DNA of 9,454 bases from Clostridiales bacterium (GTDB taxonomy: Bacteria > Bacillota > Clostridia > Oscillospirales > Oscillospiraceae), in assembly GCA_021200895.1 (NCBI GenBank), contig JAJQFX010000073.1, positions 1 through 9,454 of the forward strand, written 5' to 3'. The notes beneath the pieces are model-generated. The model was not told where the DNA came from, searched no databases, and saw only the letters and a program-made list of their open reading frames with translations. Positions 1 through 5,694 of the stretch are shown here, in pieces. Within the stretch, counting starts at the first letter, position 1. The number at the start of each line of letters is the position of its first letter. A program made the translations under genes and the position numbers.

Positions 1-33
1 ACTTCAACAAATCATTGATTAGTCTCAACACCC

Positions 34-112
34 ATGTCTACCCTACGTTTCGTTTCCCATAGCCACGAAACAATCATTACCATAGGTCTACCCTACATAT
101 CGTCTACCATAG
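34..112. repeat. Degenerate tandem direct repeat, two copies of 29 bp
   Basis: Positions 34-62 and 84-112 align without gaps at 24 of 29 bases, a 50-bp period with a 21-bp separator. Within them GTCTACC occurs three times (36-42, 86-92, 102-108) and CCATAG three times (57-62, 80-85, 107-112). A related AACAA(A)TCATT precedes each copy (6-16 and 69-78), so the duplicated unit may be longer with small indels. The period is not a multiple of three and no protein frame runs through it. Possible readings are iteron-like protein binding sites, a recombinase site, or decayed duplication. Only two diverged copies are in view, so a CRISPR array is not supported. Confidence 0.55.
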
Positions 113-381
113 AAGTTTTAGCTTTCCGGGGCTTTTCAGGCTGCCAAAAAACTGTGTTTTATACTGGCGCTGACGCTGAGATTCAAAACTTTTTTTGTTA
201 GGTAGCCATTTTCAAACAAAAGAATCCACAACTATGTAAATTTACCAATTCATATAGGGGGGAATCACGTAAACCAAGAAGCCCGGTAGCCCATTCTCCA
301 ACGCTGCCACAATCCAATTCCCCAGATAGCAGCACGCCAGAAAGGCAACCTACCCGGCTGGCTTACTCTGGGAAGTGAGCA

Positions 382-450
382 TAAAAATAGCCCACCGGGC
401 CACGATCCCGCTGTGTTGAAGTTACACAGTAGGATAGCAGCCGGCGGGCT
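382..450 (-). terminator. Long imperfect hairpin with T-run, terminator-like on the minus strand
   Basis: The arms AGCCCACCGG (389-398) and CCGGCGGGCT (441-450) pair with one mismatch. Inside them ATCC (405-408) pairs with GGAT (432-435), and CTGTGT (411-416) pairs perfectly with ACACAG (424-429) around a 7-base loop. Read leftward, the outer stem is followed by A, five T and AT (388-382), the arrangement of an intrinsic terminator. It lies about 160 bases beyond the stop of the six-helix membrane protein and could end that operon. The internal loops make it longer than a typical terminator, so it may instead belong to another RNA or element in the left region. Confidence 0.45.
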
Positions 451-608
451 AGTAAAATATACGAGTTTTCGCTTTCTAAATAATGGAGGCAGCTTTCAAA
501 TAATGCTGTCAAAAAACATAAAATTCAGGTACTTAAAACATCTTGCTGCGGCGGAAAAGAAATTGGTTGAATCATATTCATGCTTCGCACATCGTTTCAT
601 ACATCATT

Positions 609-1277
609 TCATGAGGATTCCTTATTTGGCCCTTCGCATGTACGCAAGGCACTCTGTGCAGCCACGATCATGGAAATCGCCATTGCGGACAGTATCACGC
701 ATACGCCGCTTCCGGTGGACACAGTCATCGTCCGGAAAAACGCCTCGTCCGTGCCAAATTGCAGGAGCATGGCGATTTCCAGTGACAGCATGGAAACCAG
801 GGCGGACGCAAAGCTGACTGCCTTGGAGGCCGCCAGGATAGGGTCATGCAGGGCGCGATAGCGCAGGAGATTTCGGATGGCGACACCTGTCTTGGAGAAA
901 GTATAGGCGGCCATTGCGTAAATCAGATACCCCGCATAGCGGGAACCCTGATGGCTGGCGACGGCCAGCACCACGATACCGGATAAAATGAGATTCAGGA
1001 ATAGCAGCAGGATGCCGCAGGCGCGGTATCGCCGCCACTTTGCTGCCTCCGGGCGGCTCTCTCCATGCACATCGCCCAGCAGCATCCACCGCATCAGCAT
1101 CAGCAGAAGATAATAGCCCCCCAGCGTCACAAACCAGTATGAGTGATAGTAAATGCCGCATAGGATTTCCCAGAGGGCATACACCAGGTTGACCGCCGCT
1201 GAGCTGACCAGGGACAGGAATGTCTTGCGCTGGTCAGCTGACAGGTATCCCTGGAGACTCGTTTTTAGTTGCTTCAT
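609..1277 (-). CDS. Predicted six-helix membrane protein of unknown function
   Basis: The product is 222 residues long. Hydrophobic segments suggest about six membrane helices, near residues 18-38, 46-67, 86-107, 114-133, 148-171 and 187-206. Charged loops lie between them, with basic stretches near 80-85 (KWRRYR) and 135-141. There is no signal peptide, no metal or nucleotide motif, and no transporter signature that I recognise. The text resembles an uncharacterised membrane-protein family I associate with Clostridia, often beside a TetR gene; that is memory, not a search. The start codon lies three bases after the TetR stop. The purine-rich GGTGAGGG just before it is closer than ideal for a ribosome binding site, so translational coupling to TetR is likely. 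Position in the operon suggests it is controlled by that repressor, possibly in envelope stress or export, but the function is unknown. Confidence 0.8.
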   Translation of the reverse strand: MKQLKTSLQGYLSADQRKTFLSLVSSAAVNLVYALWEILCGIYYHSYWFVTLGGYYLLLMLMRWMLLGDVHGESRPEAAKWRRYRACGILLLFLNLILSGIVVLAVASHQGSRYAGYLIYAMAAYTFSKTGVAIRNLLRYRALHDPILAASKAVSFASALVSMLSLEIAMLLQFGTDEAFFRTMTVSTGSGVCVILSAMAISMIVAAQSALRTCEGPNKESS

Positions 1278-1280
1278 CCC

Positions 1281-1859
1281 TCACCGCCGAATGACACACA
1301 TGATGATTTTGGCAATATCCTCAACGGGGTCTTTGCAGTCTGACCGCAGCCAACGCTTCACAATGCCCATCACGCCTTCGATGTAAAAGGCAAGCATATA
1401 GCTGCGCTCCTGTTCCGGCACATGATAGCGCGCTAATATCTGGTCAAGGATGTCGCCGAACATAAAGTCATAGGTTTTAGAGGTCTGCATGACTTCTGGA
1501 TTGGCAAGGACGACCTTGAACACCGTTTTCTGCTCCGCTATATAGGTCAGATATGGGATCAGGTATTCCGGCGTGATCAGGAACAGCTGCTCCAGCGAAG
1601 CGGTTCCGATGCGCTGCCTGAACTCCGGTATGGTTTCCTTGAAGTACAGGAGGAATTGCTGATTCATCTGTTCCACACACTCCGTCAGCAGATCCCCAAT
1701 CGTTTCATAGTGAAGATAGAAGGTGGAACGGTTGACACCGGCTTTCTTACAAATCTCTGTGACCGTGATATACTCGAACTCCTTCTGCTCCATCAGGGCC
1801 AGAAAGGCTTCATCCATCCTTCGGGCGGTGTTGAAATATTTGCTTTCCGATTTTGTCAT
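1281..1859 (-). CDS. TetR/AcrR-family transcriptional regulator
   Basis: The product is 192 residues, normal for the family. The N-terminal DNA-binding domain covers about residues 8-55. Its helix-turn-helix (ITVTEICKKAGVNRSTFYLHY, about 31-51) matches the TetR consensus closely, including the STFY(L/R)HY turn leading into helix 4. The remaining residues, about 60-192, are a helical ligand-binding and dimerisation domain with no residues that identify the ligand. The C-terminal layout recalls the DhaS-like TetR subgroup, but I would not assign a substrate. AGGAGG (complement of 1868-1873) sits eight bases before the ATG and fixes the start. The gene is the middle of a three-gene leftward operon between two membrane proteins, so it probably represses its own operon through a palindromic site near 2293-2335. 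Confidence 0.93.
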   Translation of the reverse strand: MTKSESKYFNTARRMDEAFLALMEQKEFEYITVTEICKKAGVNRSTFYLHYETIGDLLTECVEQMNQQFLLYFKETIPEFRQRIGTASLEQLFLITPEYLIPYLTYIAEQKTVFKVVLANPEVMQTSKTYDFMFGDILDQILARYHVPEQERSYMLAFYIEGVMGIVKRWLRSDCKDPVEDIAKIIMCVIRR

Positions 1860-1897
1860 TCCGGTTGCCTCCTATCTGCCCGGATGATTCGTTTGCG

Positions 1898-2251
1898 TCA
1901 GTCTTCGCTGATTTTCCTGGCAAGCTCCATGATTTCAAAGGCGTACTTCTGCTTCCCCGTTTCCAGCATCCGCTTGTAAATGGGATAGTTGACCGACATG
2001 ACCAGGAGCCCCAGCAGGCCGATGATGATGCCCGCCACCATTGTCGCCCTGGTCGGCGTACAGATTACTTGCATGGAAAGGCACATCCCCACTCCGGTCA
2101 CCAGCGCCCCAACGATGCCAAAGGCATAGGCAAAGACGACTGCCGGCAGCTTTGCCTTCCGGTCCAGCTTCTTCAATGCGACGACCTTGGAGGTATCCTT
2201 GGGCGCGTACTCGTTGGCGAGGACTTCTGCGTAAAGTTTGTCTGTGTTCAT
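1898..2251 (-). CDS. Small two-helix membrane protein of unknown function
   Basis: The product is 117 residues from the chosen start. An open frame continues 22 codons further upstream, but the internal ATG at 2251 has AGGAGG (complement of 2261-2266) nine bases before it, and the extension would overlap the promoter. Residues 1-35 are polar and charged (VVALKKLDRKAKLP at about 23-36). They are followed by two membrane helices at about 37-60 and 69-89, then a charged, probably helical tail (about 92-117). Both ends would lie on the same side of the membrane, probably cytoplasmic given the lysines and arginines. I recognise no catalytic motif. It is the first gene of the operon, 38 bases before the TetR gene, so it is likely the main target of that repressor together with the distal membrane protein. 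Confidence 0.82.
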   Translation of the reverse strand: MNTDKLYAEVLANEYAPKDTSKVVALKKLDRKAKLPAVVFAYAFGIVGALVTGVGMCLSMQVICTPTRATMVAGIIIGLLGLLVMSVNYPIYKRMLETGKQKYAFEIMELARKISED

Positions 2252-2282
2252 TCTGATGAACCTCCTTTGTTTGGATACTTCT

Positions 2283-2311
2283 ATTATAAGAGGTTCATAT
2301 GACGAACGGAA
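2283..2311 (-). promoter_or_regulatory. Promoter of the TetR / membrane-protein operon
   Basis: Read on the minus strand, a perfect TATAAT (complement of 2283-2288) lies 17 bases downstream of TTCCGT (complement of 2306-2311), a poor match to TTGACA. Transcription would begin near 2276 and give a leader of about 25 bases that carries AGGAGG before the ATG at 2251. A strong -10 with a weak -35 fits a regulated promoter. Confidence 0.6.
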
Positions 2312-2335
2312 CGACACGCATTGCCCATCGTGTCG
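2293..2335. promoter_or_regulatory. Candidate operator palindromes for the TetR regulator
   Basis: Two palindromes overlap or adjoin the leftward promoter. TCATATGA (2295-2302) is a perfect 8-bp palindrome in the spacer between -10 and -35, extended by GTTC (2293-2296) and GAAC (2304-2307). CGACACG (2312-2318) and CGTGTCG (2329-2335) form a perfect 7-bp inverted repeat with a 10-bp centre just upstream of the -35. TetR dimers bind palindromes of this size, usually near their own promoter. Which of the two is the site, if either, is inference from position. Confidence 0.4.
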
Positions 2336-2429
2336 GTTTCAGGGTTTAGCAGCTTTCGCTGGAGGCCGTGCCAGCCCCCGGGCCTGTATCACCTATCATA
2401 CCATAAGTTCGCCCGTCCATCCAGCAGAT

Positions 2430-2519
2430 GCGCTTCCTTTTCCATAATCGGCTGAAAAAGTTCTAATTTTGCAATCAGAGGAGCGAAAATTGAACGCTAT
2501 AGGAGAAAAAGCAAAGCGC
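2430..2519. repeat. Nested imperfect inverted repeat (long hairpin) upstream of pyrH
   Basis: The outer arms, GCGCTTCCTTTTCC (2430-2443) and GGAGAAAAAGCAAAGCGC (2502-2519), pair along most of their length with small bulges. The inner arms, 2460-2472 and 2483-2495, give 12 pairs (GTTC, AATTTT and GC blocks) with one bulged base on each side. They close a 10-base loop, AATCAGAGGA, which displays a Shine-Dalgarno-like GAGGA. The element lies upstream of the likely start of the pyrH transcript, so as RNA it would need an earlier promoter or leftward transcription. As DNA it could be a miniature-element remnant. Confidence 0.45.
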
Positions 2520-2532
2520 TTATTCCAGGTAA

Positions 2533-2562
2533 GGAAATTTTGAAATAATTGTAAAAATTTCC
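2533..2562. promoter_or_regulatory. AT-rich 9-bp inverted repeat just upstream of the pyrH promoter
   Basis: GGAAATTTT (2533-2541) and AAAATTTCC (2554-2562) are perfect inverted copies around a 12-base centre. The arm centres are 21 bp apart, two helical turns, which would suit a dimeric DNA-binding protein on one face of the helix. The right arm ends nine bases before the -35 hexamer of the pyrH promoter. The same arm can also pair with GGAAAT (2585-2590) inside the promoter. An activator or repressor site is possible; I cannot name the protein. Confidence 0.35.
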
Positions 2563-2571
2563 GAAACCCTC

Positions 2572-2600
2572 TTCCCAAATAAGGGGAAATGCAGTAAAAT
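2572..2600 (+). promoter_or_regulatory. Sigma-A-type promoter for the pyrH operon
   Basis: TTCCCA (2572-2577, four of six matches to TTGACA) is followed after 17 bases by TAAAAT (2595-2600, five of six to TATAAT). Transcription would start near 2607, giving a leader of about 57 bases before pyrH. This is the best -35/-10 pair I found in the intergenic region. Confidence 0.5.
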
Positions 2601-2663
2601 AGGTATGGAATCATAAAAATGTTCTCTGCCCGTCTGCGGAGAGGGAGAAAAGGAGCTGTCAGT

Positions 2664-3377
2664 ATGGAAACACCCAAGTATAAACGAGTGCTTTTGAAAA
2701 TCAGCGGAGAGACGTTGGCTGGCGACAAACATTCCGGGCTGGACTTTGAAGTCATTGGCAATGTGTGCGATGCAATCAAAAAGTGCGTTGACCTTGGCGT
2801 TCAGGTGGGCGTCGTCGTTGGCGGCGGCAACTTCTGGCGCGGCAAGAAGGACGGCGGCGAGAATATGCAGCGGGTGCGGGCTGACCACATGGGGATGCTG
2901 GCCACCACGATTAACGCCCTGGCTGTGGCCGACGTGCTGGAGCAGAAGCACGTAGAGGTGCGGGTGCAGACCGCTATTGCCATGCAGCAGATTGCGGAGA
3001 CCTATGTGCATGACCGGGCGGTGAACCATCTGGAGCATGGCCGGGTGGTCATCTTCGCCTGCGGCAGCGGCTGCCCCTACTTCTCCACGGATACGGCGGC
3101 GGTGCTCCGTGCGGCGGAGATCGGCGCGGATGTGATTTTGCTGGCGAAGAACATTGACGGCGTCTATAATGCCGACCCGGCCAAGGACCCCACTGCCACG
3201 AAGTATGACGCCATCTCCTATGACGATGTGCTGGCCCAGCGGCTGGGCGTGATGGACTTTACGGCAACGTCCCTCTCCATGGACAACAGCATTCCGGTGC
3301 TGCTGTTCGCCCTGAAGGACCCGGAGAACATTGTCCGCGCCGTCATGGGTGAGAATATCGGCACGGTCGTCAGCTGA
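2664..3377 (+). CDS. pyrH: UMP kinase (uridylate kinase)
   Basis: This cytoplasmic enzyme phosphorylates UMP to UDP with ATP, in pyrimidine nucleotide synthesis; bacterial forms are hexamers of the amino-acid-kinase fold. The product has 237 residues, the usual length. Motifs in order are KISGE (12-16), GGGNFWRG (53-60), the UMP-site segment ADHMGMLATTINALA (73-87), STDTAA (141-146) and NIDGVYNADP (163-172). The stretch at 131-138 reads FACGSGCP where the family usually has FAGGTGNP, so two cysteines replace a glycine and an asparagine. The frame is open upstream to 2619, but AAAAGGAG (2648-2655) sits eight bases before the ATG at 2664, and homologues start about there. It heads the operon, 62 bases ahead of frr. 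The pyrH-frr pairing is widespread in bacteria; the usual upstream rpsB-tsf is missing. Confidence 0.97.
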   Translation: METPKYKRVLLKISGETLAGDKHSGLDFEVIGNVCDAIKKCVDLGVQVGVVVGGGNFWRGKKDGGENMQRVRADHMGMLATTINALAVADVLEQKHVEVRVQTAIAMQQIAETYVHDRAVNHLEHGRVVIFACGSGCPYFSTDTAAVLRAAEIGADVILLAKNIDGVYNADPAKDPTATKYDAISYDDVLAQRLGVMDFTATSLSMDNSIPVLLFALKDPENIVRAVMGENIGTVVS

Positions 3378-3439
3378 GCTGCTGTTTGATACGAACAGGC
3401 TGAGAAATTTTTCAAGAAAAGGAAGCATGGAGGTTTATT

Positions 3440-3994
3440 ATGAAGGAATTTTCCAAAGAATATGATGTGAAAATGGGCAAGACCATTGAATCCGTAAAGG
3501 GCGACTTCGGCTCCGTCCGGGCAGGCCGGGCCAATGCCCAGGTTCTGGACCGCATCACGGTGGACTATTACGGCACCGCTACCCCGCTGAACCAGGTGGC
3601 CGCCATCTCGTCCCCCGACCCCCGGCAGCTGGTCATCAAGCCTTGGGAGCGCAGCCTGCTCAAGCCTATCGAGAAGGCCATCAATACCTCCGATTTGGGC
3701 ATCAACCCCCAGAACGACGGCAGCGTGATTCGTCTGCCCTTCCCCCAGCTTACCGAGGAGCGCCGTAAGGAGCTGACCAAGCAGGTGCGGAAGTACGGCG
3801 AGGCCGGCAAGGTCGCCGTGCGCAACATCCGCCGGGACGCCATGGACAAAATCAAGGCCCAGAAGAAAAAGAGCGAAATCACGGAGGACGATGCCAAGCT
3901 GCTGGAAAAGGAGCTGCAAACCATCACCGACGCCCGCTGCAAGGAAATTGACCAGCTGACGGCTGCCAAGGAAAAGGAATTGATGAGCGTCTGA
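3440..3994 (+). CDS. frr: Ribosome recycling factor
   Basis: With EF-G, this protein splits the post-termination ribosome so that its subunits can be reused. The product has 184 residues, the standard length. It shows the two-domain pattern of the family. A long three-helix bundle is formed by residues 1-30 and 105-184, with SVRAGRANAQVLD at about 25-37. A small beta domain occupies about 31-104, with the conserved VDYYGTATPLNQVA and IRLPFPQLTEERRKEL segments. GGAGG (3429-3433) is six bases before the ATG. It follows pyrH by 62 bases and is followed by two strong hairpins, so its transcript end may be partly separated from the downstream lipid genes. Confidence 0.97.
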   Translation: MKEFSKEYDVKMGKTIESVKGDFGSVRAGRANAQVLDRITVDYYGTATPLNQVAAISSPDPRQLVIKPWERSLLKPIEKAINTSDLGINPQNDGSVIRLPFPQLTEERRKELTKQVRKYGEAGKVAVRNIRRDAMDKIKAQKKKSEITEDDAKLLEKELQTITDARCKEIDQLTAAKEKELMSV

Positions 3995-3998
3995 ACCG

Positions 3999-4040
3999 GT
4001 TCTCAGGGGAGGCAGGAATCGTTTCTCTGCCTCCCGGAAC
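3999..4040 (+). terminator. Stable hairpin immediately after frr
   Basis: GGGAGGCAG (4007-4015) and CTGCCTCCC (4027-4035) form a perfect 9-bp stem with an 11-base loop. An outer GTTC (3999-4002) / GAAC (4037-4040) adds four more pairs. It begins four bases after the frr stop. The bases that follow are mixed, with only short T runs, so it is a poor intrinsic terminator by itself. It may protect the 3' end of a pyrH-frr message or pause polymerase before the next hairpin. Confidence 0.4.
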
Positions 4041-4057
4041 TGTTTGGCGCGTTTTGC

Positions 4058-4091
4058 GGATGAAACGGCGGAACGCCGTTTCATTCCTTAT
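4058..4091 (+). terminator. Terminator or attenuator hairpin between frr and uppS
   Basis: ATGAAACGGCG (4060-4070) and CGCCGTTTCAT (4074-4084) form a perfect 11-bp stem closed by a three-base GAA loop. A G.T and a G-C pair extend it to 13. It is followed by TTCCTTATT, a moderate pyrimidine/T tail. This resembles an intrinsic terminator of middling strength. As uppS onwards has no evident promoter of its own, I read it as an attenuator that lets part of the transcription through. A post-transcriptional processing or stability element is the alternative. Confidence 0.5.
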
Positions 4092-4126
4092 TCCCCGTGA
4101 ATCATGTTTGGAGTGAACAAAGCTAC

Positions 4127-4870
4127 ATGGCACTTTTTCAGAAGGAAACAGCCCAGGCGGAGCCGGACTTTTCCAACCTGCCCCAGCATATTGCCATCAT
4201 TGTGGACGGCAACGGCAGGTGGGCGAAGCAGAGGGGGCTGCCCCGCACCGCAGGCCACGCCGCTGGAGCGGAGAATTTCCGCAAGGTCGCGACCTACGCC
4301 AAGGAAATTGGCCTGCAATATTTAACGGTATACGCCTTTTCCACAGAGAACTGGAAGCGGCCCCAGGAGGAAGTCAACGCCATCATGCGCCTGCTGAAAA
4401 AGTACCTGCTGGAGGCCATCGACCAGATGGAGCGGGACAGGGTCAAGATGCACTTCTTTGGCGACCTGACCCCGCTGACGCCGGAGCTGCGGGAACTGTG
4501 TGAGCGCACCCAGGAGATTTCCACCCATTACGATGGCTGCCAGGTCAATATCTGCCTGAATTATGGCGGACGGGATGAGCTGGTGCGGGCCATGAAGGCG
4601 TGGTACGCGGACTGTCAGTCCGGCCTGCGGGACCCGGAGGCGCTGACGGAGCAGGTGGTCTCCGACTATCTGTTTTCAAAAGGAGTACCTGACCCGGATT
4701 TGATTATCCGGCCCAGCGGAGAGCTGCGCACGTCCAACTTCCTGCTCTGGCAGTCGGCCTATTCTGAATATTATTTTACCGATGTGTTGTGGCCCGATTT
4801 TTCTACCGCTGAACTGGACAAAGCGATTGCCGACTTCCAGAAGCGCTCCCGCCGATTTGGAGGTGTTTGA
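4127..4870 (+). CDS. uppS: Isoprenyl (undecaprenyl) diphosphate synthase
   Basis: This cis-prenyltransferase condenses IPP units onto farnesyl diphosphate to give undecaprenyl diphosphate, the carrier lipid for peptidoglycan and wall polymers. The product has 247 residues, typical of the family. HIAIIVDGNGRWAKQRGLPR (21-40) contains the catalytic aspartate (D27). YAFSTENWKRP (69-79) is the substrate-binding segment, and DLIIRPSGELRTSNFLLWQSAYSE (191-214) carries R195, R201 and E214, the positions that bind the IPP diphosphate and magnesium. RPSGE replaces the commoner RTSGE. The frame opens at a GTG (4097), but that has no ribosome binding site. The ATG at 4127 has a weak GGAGTG (4110-4115) rather far upstream, so the start is less certain than for neighbouring genes. 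cdsA follows after three bases. Confidence 0.95.
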   Translation: MALFQKETAQAEPDFSNLPQHIAIIVDGNGRWAKQRGLPRTAGHAAGAENFRKVATYAKEIGLQYLTVYAFSTENWKRPQEEVNAIMRLLKKYLLEAIDQMERDRVKMHFFGDLTPLTPELRELCERTQEISTHYDGCQVNICLNYGGRDELVRAMKAWYADCQSGLRDPEALTEQVVSDYLFSKGVPDPDLIIRPSGELRTSNFLLWQSAYSEYYFTDVLWPDFSTAELDKAIADFQKRSRRFGGV

Positions 4871-4873
4871 CCC

Positions 4874-5689
4874 ATGCTGAGCCGAGTGTTAGTTGCCGTG
4901 GTTGGCATACCGCTGATTGTGGCCGTGCTGCTGTTCTGCCCACCGGTCTGTCTGCCCATCGTGCTGTGCGTGCTGAACGTGCTGATCGTATATGAACTGC
5001 TCTGGGCCACCGGCGCGCTGAAACAGAAGCGGTTGGTCGTCTATGCGGGGATTTTAGCTGCACTTGTGCCATTTTGGCACTATTTTGACGGCAACATCGT
5101 GGTATTCGTGATTGCAGTATTCCTGTTTTTGACGCTGGTGGCGCTGGACGCTGTGACAAGCGCCGAAGACGTGACCTTTGAGCAGCTTTGTATGTCCTTC
5201 TTCGCCGGGCTGGTGGCGCCCATGATGCTGTCCACGCTGGTGCTGATTGCCGATGAGGAGCACTCCAAATTCCTGGTGCTGCTGCCCTTTGTCTCCGCCT
5301 TCATCAGCGATGCTTTCGCCCTGTTCGCTGGAATGTTGTTCGGCAAGCACAAGCTTGCGCCGAAACTCTCCCCGAAGAAAACTATTGAAGGCAGTCTGGG
5401 AGGCTTCGTGGGCTCTGTGCTGGGGTGCTTTGTCTATGGGCTGATTGTGGAGCTGGCCTTCGGCGGTGAGGCGGACTACTTTGTCCTGCTGCTGTACGGC
5501 CTGCTGGCCAGTTTGCTGGCCCAGATTGGGGATTTGTTCTTCTCCTATATCAAGCGGGAATATGGCATCAAGGACTACGGGAAGCTGTTGCCGGGGCACG
5601 GCGGCGTGCTGGACCGCTTTGACAGCGTGATTTTCTGCGCCCCGTTTACCTTCATTATGGTACATTACCTGACCTTTTTCCAATTTTAA
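4874..5689 (+). CDS. cdsA: Phosphatidate cytidylyltransferase (CDP-diglyceride synthase)
   Basis: This membrane enzyme makes CDP-diacylglycerol from phosphatidate and CTP, the branch point for bacterial phospholipids. The product has 271 residues, mostly hydrophobic, with about eight membrane segments. The family signature is complete near the C terminus: S224, K227-R228, K233-D234, the HGG at 242-244 and D247-R248-x-D250 (SYIKREYGIKDYGKLLPGHG, then GVLDRFD). The conserved loop ISDAFALFAGMLFGKHKLAP (144-163) followed by SPKKTIEGSLGG (166-177) matches the CTP/metal-binding part. GGAGG (4859-4863), inside the end of uppS, lies ten bases before the ATG. The gene is therefore tightly coupled to uppS. 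A perfect palindrome starts six bases after its stop. Confidence 0.96.
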   Translation: MLSRVLVAVVGIPLIVAVLLFCPPVCLPIVLCVLNVLIVYELLWATGALKQKRLVVYAGILAALVPFWHYFDGNIVVFVIAVFLFLTLVALDAVTSAEDVTFEQLCMSFFAGLVAPMMLSTLVLIADEEHSKFLVLLPFVSAFISDAFALFAGMLFGKHKLAPKLSPKKTIEGSLGGFVGSVLGCFVYGLIVELAFGGEADYFVLLLYGLLASLLAQIGDLFFSYIKREYGIKDYGKLLPGHGGVLDRFDSVIFCAPFTFIMVHYLTFFQF

Positions 5690-5694
5690 AGTTG

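Larger units (their letters stand above)
1..608. other. Left non-coding region without a convincing gene
   Basis: This 608-base stretch lies downstream of the leftward membrane-protein operon and is visibly richer in A and T than the rightward operon. No open frame has a start with a ribosome binding site or recognisable protein content. The longest candidates here are extensions of reading frames that run antisense through the membrane-protein gene. On the minus strand, an open stretch of about 54 codons (roughly 202-366) lacks an ATG start and a ribosome binding site. What can be seen is the direct repeat at 34-112, an imperfect inverted repeat GGCTGCC (139-145) / GGTAGCC (201-207) flanking A and T runs, and the terminator-like hairpin at 389-450. 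It could be the edge of an old mobile element, but no transposase, integrase or matching end is visible. Confidence 0.6.
2252..2663. other. Divergent intergenic region between the TetR operon and pyrH
   Basis: These 412 bases separate the leftward membrane-protein operon from the rightward pyrH operon and hold no supported gene. They contain the leftward promoter (2283-2311), two palindromic operator candidates (2293-2335), a nested imperfect hairpin (2430-2519), an AT-rich 9-bp inverted repeat (2533-2562), and a sigma-A-like promoter (2572-2600) with the ribosome binding site of pyrH. A 17-codon frame starting at a TTG (2490) after GAGGAG was considered, but nothing in it looks like a protein. 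The rpsB-tsf pair that commonly precedes pyrH in bacteria is absent here. Confidence 0.7.

Noticed and set aside
34..112. A CRISPR array
   Set aside because: There are only two units with 5 mismatches in 29 bp, a short 21-bp separator and no cas genes in the window.
413..861. Two plus-strand frames covering 413-817 and 580-861
   Set aside because: Most of each is antisense to the six-helix membrane protein, and neither has a ribosome binding site or domain-like sequence.
2490..2543. A 17-codon TTG-initiated leader peptide after GAGGAG, upstream of pyrH
   Set aside because: The start is rare, it lies upstream of the best promoter, and the GAGGAG sits in a hairpin loop; there is no sign of codon-based attenuation.
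3382..3419. A terminator between pyrH and frr
   Set aside because: CTGTT/AACAG makes only a five-bp stem, and the T run lies several bases beyond it, too weak to call.
2520..3428. A 302-codon minus-strand frame opposite pyrH
   Set aside because: It is histidine- and valine-rich antisense text of the UMP kinase gene with no protein family features, and overlaps the pyrH promoter and leader.
3218..4084. A 288-codon minus-strand frame opposite the end of pyrH and frr
   Set aside because: It is antisense to frr, leucine- and glycine-rich without motifs, and its start lies in the hairpin after frr.
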